DNA from: Gnetum montanum
Lineage: Eukaryota; Streptophyta; Gnetopsida; Gnetales; Gnetaceae
Direction: 5' to 3'
NCBI GenBank assembly: GCA_015680685.1
Contig: MNCI01008925.1
Location: forward strand, 742,671-806,670
DNA: 64,000 bases
Shown: piece by piece, positions 56,148 to 64,000 of the stretch
Position numbering within the stretch: the stretch's first letter is position 1
Layout: each line of letters opens with the position of its first letter
The notes under the pieces: generated by a model
The model's database searches: none
Seen by the model: the letters and a program-made list of their open reading frames with translations, nothing else
Told to the model about the DNA's origin: nothing
Translations under genes and position numbers: made by a program

Positions 56148-58505
56148 GGACTTAAGCCCTTTCTTTTGGTGGTGGAACTCATGGGTGTGTTGTCATGGTT
56201 TGGTCCCTTGGAGCCCAACGCGCCTCGTCATGACATGGAGATCAGATCACAAGGGTTATGGTTTCGTCCAGGCTCTAGTGCATTTCTATCGTTTATCCTG
56301 CAGGGTTTTAGCGTGGTCATCTAGTCTCATTTAAGTGAACAATTGTCTCGTACTGTTGTTGAGACCATACTGCTTGGCTCATCCCATGACATATTGGCCT
56401 TCATCGTTGATGTGGACGAGGGATTATGTAAAGTTGATGGAGGTCCTGTCGAAGGTCCTCAATCTACCCGTCCTCTGACTCGTGTTTGGGAGCTACCATT
56501 TTGTAGCCACTACAACATCAGTAACACCCTTTTCCTAGCTTTTTGTGTACATACATTGTTCCAAAATCTACCTAGAATAGTGTATAGGGTGGATAGGTAA
56601 GCTCTTTTTTATTTCTCTTTATCTTTTTTGCTTTGGTGTTATTGTGTTGTTTATGTTTGATTATCTTTTCCTTGGCAGGCCCTGTTTTGATGAGCATGAG
56701 ATGCGCAGGAATGATGATGGACCTGACTTAACGCGTACAGCCTTGGAGACTTTCATGTTGGGCCCCACACTTCGTGGTACCGTGTTGACTCAAACCAAGG
56801 GTGCTATTGTCCATTATCATAAGCAATTTTCCAGGGCCTTTGAACATTGTGAAGCTCGTGGGTGGCTACATGAAGATTGGTATCGCAATGGATCCACTTT
56901 CCCTCAAGTAGTTGATTTAGTGCCAAGTGTGCCTAATCCGTTTGCTAATGGTGAGTGATTGTATTCTAAGATTCATTTTTATCTTTTCCACCCCATTGTT
57001 TATCATGATGTTGATCTTTTATTTAACATTCTTTTACAGCAGATATCACTCCTGGTGGGGTTACTATTGTGTCTGGGCATACTAAGGGTACCTTGTTCAT
57101 GAAGTACGGGGAGATGGAAGATTCACAATGATGGTTGCATACAAAGGCACCTCAACATATCATCACTTGCCTTACCGATGCTGGACTAATGGATCTATTC
57201 AGTGCCTTGACTCCTAATGTTCCCATGACTGAAATGGTTTCCATCATTAATTCTTTCAATGATGATGTTACTTATTTTAGTACGTGAGTCCAGGGGGTTA
57301 AGGTTGTATTCCATCTGACTACTAAATTCTTTTCAAACCTCTTTGGTGTACCGGCAGATGGTGTCAAACTGGCAATGGACAGGGCAAACAAAGAAGGCCA
57401 CATAATTAAGGACCTTGAGGCATGGTTGGGTGTGTCACGGGGTTCCAAGGGCTTCCCTATGCAAGTGGCCTCTAAAGTGATGGAAGTGAATTTGTTGTAC
57501 CCATTGTTTAGAGCATGTGCATTTTCCAAGTCTCTATCTCAAGTGACAACTCTTGGGGTAGAGCCCGCACGTATCATGTGCTCGATCCTAGAGACTGGTA
57601 TGCGTTATGACTGGGGACAGTTCTTGGTTTCGAGCTCCCATGGGGAGATTGTCAGATTGTGTTCTAATGTGAATGCATAGTCCCATTTCACTTTTGCATT
57701 CTTTGTAGGCTACCTCCATAGATTCACTGAGTTCCTAGTGGTCCACGAAGATAGTCAGTATGTGTTGAGGGACCATGCACAAATATCGCGCCCTTGGGTC
57801 TGTCACCTGTTTCTCCTTACCAGATCTCAAGATGCCCCTAAGGGTGTTGAGGAATCAGTCTTCGTTACAACAGGGGGTGTTGCTAGTCAATCCCACCATA
57901 TGCATGATAGCATAGGGTCAGAACCACCTAGGTTGCACACCACTGCCAAGAGAGCTAATCGTATGATCAAGAAGACGATTGGGAAGGCTAAGTCTAAGGT
58001 GTGGAGACTTGAGCATCCTAGAGGATCTGGTCTAGAGACTAGACCACCAAGATCAAAATGCATTAAATTCATATTGCCAGAACAAGGTAAGTATATTTTA
58101 TTTATTGTTGGTATTTTTATCTTACTTTTTTGTTTTATTTACTTATTTAAATTGGTATAGTTACTATGTCATGTTAATTTTGAATTTATGGATGTCATCA
58201 GAGGAAACCCCTAAAAGAAAAAGGATGGAATTAGCTCCAGTGGTTGAACCAGAATCAATTCCCACCAAGCTAAATGAGGAAGAAGAAGAAGAGGCCCATG
58301 AAGAGGTGATCGGAGAGATTTCTATCTCCCAAGAAGGAGGTGACGAAGAAGCCATGGAAACGAATCTCACCAAGGATTCAGATGTCCTTAGTCATTCTAG
58401 TGAAGAGAGGGAGATGTTTGATGGCTACTTTGAGGGGTCATTACACCTTAGTGATCCACCTGAGTTGACCGACCAAGGGGTTTTCGGTATGTTTTATTTC
58501 TTGCT

Positions 58506-60434
58506 TTATGATTCCTATATATATATATATTTGTGGTTTTGACTAGTTACGAAAATTTTTGTTGATACAAGACTTAGGTGTTAAAACATCGGAGGCTCAT
58601 AATCAATGGATAGAAGTACCGAGATTATGGACCATAGTTGAAATGATAACTCAAGCTGGTAATAGAATCCACAAATGAACCTAAACCATAGCTTGAAATG
58701 TCAAACAAAGTGGACTTTGTTATAGGCATTGTCAATGATGTGGTAGCCCGTTTACAAGAAGCTGACCCTAAATTAGGTACGTGCGTGTGACGTGTAATGT
58801 TAAATGAACTGAGTTAATTCATTGTGTTTATTTGATTTTTCATTGGGTAAGTTGTGTGCTTCTTGTGTTGGCAGGTGCTAAGCTTTAATGGGATCCTTCC
58901 AAGGCAACCCATGTCGATGCTCTGGTTCAACTTCCTGAAGGCATTGGGCAAGTTTCTAGAAAGGTTTACGATGCAGTCGCGGGTTGCGTGGTTCAGAATG
59001 CCAAATCTCTCTGGGCTTGCAGGCGTTCTATTGAACATTTGTGGCAAAAAGTCCAATCAGTAGAAAAGAATGTTGCCAAGCTAACAGAAGAGAGAAATGA
59101 CTACAAAGCCCATTATGATTTCACATCTGCTAGGTTGGTGGGTGATAGTACTTGGCGTACTTCTGAAATCACCTATGCTCCTTATTGGAATGTCCTAAAT
59201 AGCAAGGTATAGGTGATGCAGGAGCTAGCTGAACAAAGGGCCCAAATTGATTTGTTGAATCAGAAATGTCAGGATTGGAAATCCTTCACCGCCAAAGTAC
59301 GTAAGTGGGGCCAGGACCAAAAAGATCACAAATACTAGTACAAGAAGTGGTTGAAAGAAGAGTTCATTGAACATTGTTGGTTGGAGATGTTTGTTGAGGG
59401 ATTGGACTTGCGTACTCCCTATGATCGGTTTGTTGAATGTACGGTAGTGGAGGGGTCTCCTAAATGATCNTTATGATTCCTATATATATATATATTTGTG
59501 GTTTTGACTAGTTACGAAAATTTTTGTTGATACAAGACTTAGGTGTTAAAACATCGGAGGCTCATAATCAATGGATAGAAGTACCGAGATTATGGACCAT
59601 AGTTGAAATGATAACTCAAGCTGGTAATAGAATCCACAAATGAACCTAAACCATAGCTTGAAATGTCAAACAAAGTGGACTTTGTTATAGGCATTGTCAA
59701 TGATGTGGTAGCCCGTTTACAAGAAGCTGACCCTAAATTAGGTACGTGCGTGTGACGTGTAATGTTAAATGAACTGAGTTAATTCATTGTGTTTATTTGA
59801 TTTTTCATTGGGTAAGTTGTGTGCTTCTTGTGTTGGCAGGTGCTAAGCTTTAATGGGATCCTTCCAAGGCAACCCATGTCGATGCTCTGGTTCAACTTCC
59901 TGAAGGCATTGGGCAAGTTTCTAGAAAGGTTTACGATGCAGTCGCGGGTTGCGTGGTTTAGAATGCCAAATCTCTCTGGGCTTGCAGGCGTTCTATTGAA
60001 CATTTGTGGCAAAAAGTCCAATCAGTAGAAAAGAATGTTGCCAAGCTAACAGAAGAGAGAAATGACTACAAAGCCCATTATGATTTCACATCTGCTAGGT
60101 TGGTGGGTGATAGTACTTGGCGTACTTCTGAAATCACCTATGCTCCTTATTGGAATGTCCTAAATAGCAAGGTATAGGTGATGCAGGAGCTAGCTGAACA
60201 AAGGGCCCAAATTGATTTGTTGAATCAGAAATGTCAGGATTGGAAATCCTTCACCGCCAAAGTACGTAAGTGGGGCCAGGACCAAAAAGATCACAAATAC
60301 TAGTACAAGAAGTGGTTGAAAGAAGAGTTCATTGAACATTGTTGGTTGGAGATGTTTGTTGAGGGATTGGACTTGCGTACTCCCTATGATCGGTTTGTTG
60401 AATGTACGGTAGTGGAGGGGTCTCCTAAATGATC
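58506..60434. repeat. 964-bp direct duplication around a single N (likely assembly join)
   Basis: 58506-59469 and 59471-60434 are the same sequence at an exact 965-bp offset, with one C/T difference noted (58994 versus 59959). Position 59470 is N. The TA microsatellite at the start is identical in length in both. This duplicates exon 6 and most of exon 7 of the opposite-strand gene and is best read as an unmerged contig overlap. Confidence 0.9.
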
Positions 60435-61069
60435 CATCACTACTGCCTCTGGGGAAGTGTTGGTAGGCCAATTTCCTCTTGAATGTCCTTCCTGGACATC
60501 AGTGGACAAAGGTAAAGTTGTAGCCAATGTTGACTTAGGTCTCGAAGAAGATTGGTTGTGCATGGTAGAAGAAGAGATTCTTCGTCGTATAGAATTTGGT
60601 CTTAGACCTTCTTCTCTTGTAAGTGTTTCAGTCTTGTAACCTTTTTTTGTTGTTTTTAGTTAATGGTTTAATTCTCTTTTTCTTTTGTATTTACTAATTA
60701 GTTGTTTTTTGTACTTTTGTCGTTGTAGGGTCATGGTGGTGATGAGGGTGGCCCCGGTGGAGTAGAACCAAATGATGGAGAGAAGTTTGGGGATCAACCC
60801 CCTCCTAGCACTGATGCCTAGTTTAGCTTGTTATTCTTGTTAATCTTGTCATTTTTTTGTTGTAATTTGTTGTTTTTGACAATGAATGGGGACATGTAAC
60901 ATGATCATGATATAATACAATATGTTCACACACATATTTTTTTTGTGGATGTAAGAAGGATGATAGTGGTGTAGACAAAATATAAAGGGAAATCGTAATG
61001 TGTAAAACATAAAATATGGCTAAGATTCTAAACAAGGAATTTGATTTCAATGAAACTTAAATGCATTAT

Positions 61070-61370
61070 GTTCTAGTTTAAGGCCATTACGGGCCACGCG
61101 TGTTAGTTTAAAGTCATGATAGACTATTGTACTTGTGTCACGAGAAGAGGGGAATTTTAACTATTTTTGGGACATATGGATGCGTGGTAGTTTTACGTCA
61201 TTTGAGATGCATGGTAGTTTTACGTCATTTCGGATGTGTGGTAGTTTTACGTCATTTCGGACATGTGGTAGTTTTACGTCATTTCAGACATATGGTAGTT
61301 TTATGTCATTTCGGATGTATGATAGTTTTACATCATTTCACACATGTGGTCATGTGGTAGTTTAATGGTG
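61070..61370. repeat. Tat-2 27-bp tandem repeat between the opposite-strand gene and protease
   Basis: Two 'tagtttaaggccattacggg' style units are followed by six to seven units of gtggtagttttacgtcattt plus cggacat with a 27-bp period. The frames at 61127 and 61135 are translations of the repeat. Same position as 37340-37645 in Tat-1. Confidence 0.85.
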
Positions 61371-61599
61371 AAGTAGCTTATTTATTTTTCGAAGCTTGAG
61401 ATTAGGAGTGGGGCATGTCGATGTGATCTTGTATTCAGTGTCTCCTTCATTAGTTATGTCAAATGCTAATTCTGACCATGAGACGTGTCAGTATGTTCTA
61501 ATATTTCCACATTTTGTAATGTTTCCATGTTTTCTGGGGGATCACGGTTTGGAGGTTGATTATCACTTTGGGTTTCATCCAGTGTATTGTCTTGTTTAG

Positions 61600-62200
61600 G
61601 CTCATCGGTGGTGTCATCTTGTTTTAGCTTGGGGGTAGTGTCGTCTTGTTTAGATTCATCGAATTTAACCTTTGAGCCTTGGTTTGTGCCTACGTGTGAA
61701 GAGATGTTGGATGTAGCTGCATCACCGTGTATAATGATTTCACCACCTTCATAAGGTAAGTGAATCTCTTGATGGATGGGTGAGGATACCTCTTTTAATT
61801 GGGCTAACCAAGGTCATCCCAAAATCAAGTTAAATCCTGGCATCTCATCTATGACTACAAACTCGAATGATGTGGGGAACTAGTCCCCGCTATGAAGTCC
61901 AAAGTGAGTGTTCCTTTTACTATGACATGTGATCCGCTGAATGATTTCAGGAATGTCGTGCATGTTGGTTTTATCTGCTCTATGAGCCCTAACTGTTCAA
62001 TGATGGGGAATGGTATTATGTTTGTGGTTGCCCCATCATCAACATGCACCCTATGTATTTTAAACTAGTTGACTTGCATGGTTATGAACATAGGTCCGGT
62101 GGCGACTTCTCATGTTTTCTCATCGATTTTAATGTTATCCACATGGAAGTCTAGTGATTTGGACCTTTATCTTTGATGTGGAGACATTACTACATGAATG
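61600..62200 (-). pseudogene. Tat-2 protease
   Basis: On the minus strand 'MHVDDGATTNIIPFPIIEQLGL' region (61980-62050) has the same D-D-G-A motif as Tat-1. Downstream are 'KGTLTLDFIAG' and, after a frame change, the 'MPGFNLILG-PWLAQLKEVSS' type block (61780-61850). It is frameshifted. Confidence 0.78.
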
Positions 62201-63315
62201 GATGGTTCAGTTGCAGGTAAGTCTTCACTGACGGGGATCGATGTTAACATACGTACTAGGGCTTCGCGGTGTACTTGAGAAGTCATCATTAGGTCATACA
62301 AGCTTAGCAAAGTGTTCTTTTGTTTGAGGGCCTGTGTAACCTGGATTAGGGCACTAGCCAAGTCTTTGCTATTTGGTATGTTCTTATTAGTCAAGACATG
62401 ATTCATTGGACCCAACAATTGTATCTCCTGAGGAAGGGTTATTGCGTGGTCAATTGTGACTGTCGGGTTTGGCTCATCGAGCATTCCTGATTTTTTAGCT
62501 TGGTTACTTGTGCTTGGCTCATCGATTGTCAAAGCCATGGGTACATCATTTAATGGAGTGGGTTTTGGGGGTCCCAAATCATGACCTTGATGTTCTCTTT
62601 CCAAATGTTCCCTGGTCAACCTGTCTGCGAGGCATTCTCGCAAAGGACCCGGGGGAATCATTGGGGTTTGAACATCTGGTTGCTTCAAGACCTGAATGAC
62701 AAATGGAATAGGGTGGGTTTGCGATGAAACTATTGGTGGTTGAACATCAGGGTGTTTAGGCACTCGGATTATGAATGGAGTGGGATGGATTTGGGATTGA
62801 ACTATCAGATTTTGAACATCAGGTTGCTTAGGTTCCCTAATGACAAATGGAGTTAGTCTAGTTTGGGGTTGTATGTCTGCGGTTGCAATAGTAGGTGGTA
62901 CCTGAATCACAAAGAGAGAGAGCTGGGTTGGCGGTAGTGCATTTGTGATCACGTCGGCAGAAGGCACATGGATCACAAATGGGACAGGTTTGGTTTGCAG
63001 GGGTACGTTCGTCATTGCCACCACGGGAGGTACCCACATGACGAAAGGTTTCTGAGGTATGGAGGATGTATGTGTTGGAAACGAGGGTTGGGAAGATGGT
63101 GTTGACACTATAGGAACATGAATCACAAAAGGTTTTCTGAGTATTTCCTGTTCGTTGCCAACTTGTATTGTGTTGATCACATAAGGAGCCTCCTTGGTGT
63201 TAAGGGGATCCTTATACATGCCCATAGATTGATTTTGTGGTTTTACAGGGTTAGCTTTGTTGAAGGTTATTTCACCCCTATCAATCATACATTGTATGTC
63301 TTGTTTCAGGGTCAA
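62201..63315 (-). pseudogene. Tat-2 gag-protease linker with tandem PFVIxVP repeats (open 382 codons)
   Basis: On the minus strand the frame 62167-63315 is open for 382 codons, the longest in the window. It begins just after the gag zinc motif ('MTLKQDIQCMIDRGEITF'). It then carries seven units led by PFVIHVP, PFVMWVP, PFVIHVP, LFVIQVP, PFVIREP, PFIIRVP and PFVIQVL, the last ones with KQPDVQ or KHPDVQ tails. 'ECLADRLTREHLEREHQ' and 'EIQLLGPMNHVLTNKNIPN' follow, as in Tat-1. That this stretch is still open while its neighbours are broken is notable. No function is known to me. Confidence 0.8.
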
Positions 63316-64000
63316 ATAATAATTGGTTCTGTGCCCGTTTCATTGATGGTACTCACAAAATCTATCTAGCCTAAAGCCTCTTGGAACTGGAGGCTCATTC
63401 AGTGTTGCCAAGCTTGGGTTTTTGACCAATTCACAGTATCGGTCATGTCTTTGGGCTGCCGTAGGAGACAACTACTTATGCTTGATGGCCCCAGCCTTTA
63501 AAAGTTGATCTAGTAGTTGCAAAGGCTTCATAGGCAATGGTGTATATTGAGTAGGTTCTTTCCTCTCAAATGTATTGGTGTGACCCATGTTAGTAGTTTT
63601 CATGAAGGATGGTTTGGGAGTGGGTGCAAGAGCATTTCTCTCATAGTTAAAGGGAATAATAGGTTGTTTCCCTTTCTGTCCCGCATTGTTGGGTTGAGCC
63701 ATCTCTGCTACTACTACTACCGTTGCTTTAGCCTTGTCTTTGTCTTTCTTCGTGTGTTGATTTTTAAAGGCTGAATAAGCAGGGTCATGACTATTTTGGG
63801 CTGCCTCCTCTATGTTCTTTATCTGTACAAAAGCTTAACTCAGGGTGTGAGCGTTTAGATAATAGAGCCTTGACTTAATGAAGTCGTTTACGGCTCCTTT
63901 AAGAATTGTGAGTAGGTATGTTTCTGGGATTGGCTCGTGAAGTTCATTAAGTGCAGCACTCCATCTCTGGATGAACTTTTGCATAGGTTCTAGTGGTGCT
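63316..64000 (-). pseudogene. Tat-2 gag, C-terminal part
   Basis: On the minus strand the zinc-type region 'FCEYHQ-NGHRTNYY' (63300-63360; last Cys changed to Tyr) follows 'PPVPRGFRLDRF'. Next are 'LLKAGAIKHK' (63472), an Asn/Pro-rich segment 'MAQPNNAGQKGKQPIIPFNYERN' region (63640-63702) and a block matching Tat-1 40040-40190 near 63830-64000. It continues beyond the window. Confidence 0.8.

Larger units (their letters stand above)
54689..60821 (+). pseudogene. Tat-2 opposite-strand multi-exon gene (eight exons)
   Basis: Unknown protein family. Predicted exons are 54689-54828, 56148-56596, 56679-56950, 57040-58086, 58202-58486, 58572-58776, 58875-59469 continued at 60435-60618 (or 59840-60618), and 60729-60821, ending TAG. 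Reading phase is kept across every intron from exon 2 to exon 8 except one shift inside exon 6. Exons 2 and 3 (449, 272 nt) equal Tat-1 in length. The N-terminal half has 'GLKPFLLVVELMG', 'LFLAFCVHTLFQN', 'FFSNLFGVPADG' and 'RYDWGQFL'. Then come a basic patch ('KKTIGKAKSKV'), a Glu-rich stretch, a coiled coil ('EKNVAKLTEERND', 'QELAEQRAQIDLL') and a Gly/Pro tail. It has stops (TAG/TGA at ancestral Gln/Trp), so it is a relic here. The exon 1-2 junction is least certain. Confidence 0.72.
47010..64000 (-). mobile_element. Tat-2, second Tat-like element (3' part, minus strand)
   Basis: It has the same plan as Tat-1: 3' LTR, purine tract, 3' region, integrase, two RNase H, RT, opposite-strand gene, protease, repeat linker and gag, all on the minus strand except the inner gene. 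It runs off the right edge within gag. The flanking GAACC (47005-47009) should recur after its 5' LTR. It is clearly diverged from Tat-1, so they are different copies rather than a recent duplication. Confidence 0.88.

Noticed and set aside
59779-60028. Repeated frames (69 and 80 codons) identical to those at 58814-59063
   Set aside because: They are the second copy of the 964-bp duplication flanking the N and do not count as separate genes.
61185-61350. Possible CRISPR-like array
   Set aside because: Units are contiguous with no unique spacers, the setting is plant retrotransposon DNA, and there are no cas genes.
61127-61365. Two overlapping plus-strand frames of about 76 codons with repeated 'GSFTSF' or 'VVLRHFG' units
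   Set aside because: They are translations of the 27-bp tandem repeat in two frames; the array, not a protein, is the feature.

Overview
This is plant nuclear intergenic DNA made almost entirely of decayed, nested LTR retrotransposons. I see no host protein gene, rRNA, tRNA gene or CRISPR array. The lineages (Athila-like and Tat-like Ty3/gypsy, plus one Copia), the tRNA-Asp and initiator-Met primer sites and the depth of nesting point to a seed plant with a large, repeat-rich genome. The species cannot be told from this window. All names below (Athila-1 to -4, Copia-1, Tat-1, Tat-2) are working labels for this window only.

Layout. 1-2856: Athila-1 (minus strand), with gag, primer site and 5' LTR; its remainder lies left of the window. 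It sits inside the integrase of Athila-2 (plus), whose 3' end and 3' LTR run 2857-6630. 6631-7000 is unassigned. 7001-17075: Athila-3 (plus), with 5' LTR, gag, protease, RT, RNase H, integrase, and then a late gene with its own promoter-like module. At 17076 it is broken by Copia-1 (17076-21460), which is itself broken in its RT by Athila-4 (21461-26791 and 43822-47009). Athila-4 is split by the full-length Tat-1 (26792-43816, minus; two LTRs of about 1.55 kb and target duplication CTACC). It is broken again at 47010 by Tat-2 (minus), which runs off the right edge. Nesting is therefore four levels deep.

How the parts fit. Athila copies have the order LTR, tRNA-Asp primer site, gag with a compact zinc knuckle, PR-RT-RH-INT, a purine tract with T-rich DNA, a palindrome plus TATAAATA (or TATATATA) module, a short untranslated exon, an intron, and an env-position ORF rich in coiled coil. 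Athila-4 has lost RT to INT by a clean deletion. Tat copies have gag, a linker of tandem PFVIxVP repeats, PR, RT, two RNase H domains and INT on the minus strand.

The most striking object is a multi-exon gene on the opposite strand, lodged between PR and RT of both Tat copies (34409-37293 and 54689-60821). Two exons have identical lengths in the two copies (449 and 272 nt), splice sites and phases agree, and the introns differ. I do not recognise the protein. It is flanked by short tandem repeats with an AGTTTA...GTCAT..CGGAC core, and its 5' region shares a CAGCGTG-type motif with the Tat LTRs. Both copies carry stops, so neither is intact here.

Caution: 58506-59469 and 59471-60434 are the same 964 bp separated by one N, with one mismatch seen. 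This is most likely an unmerged contig overlap.
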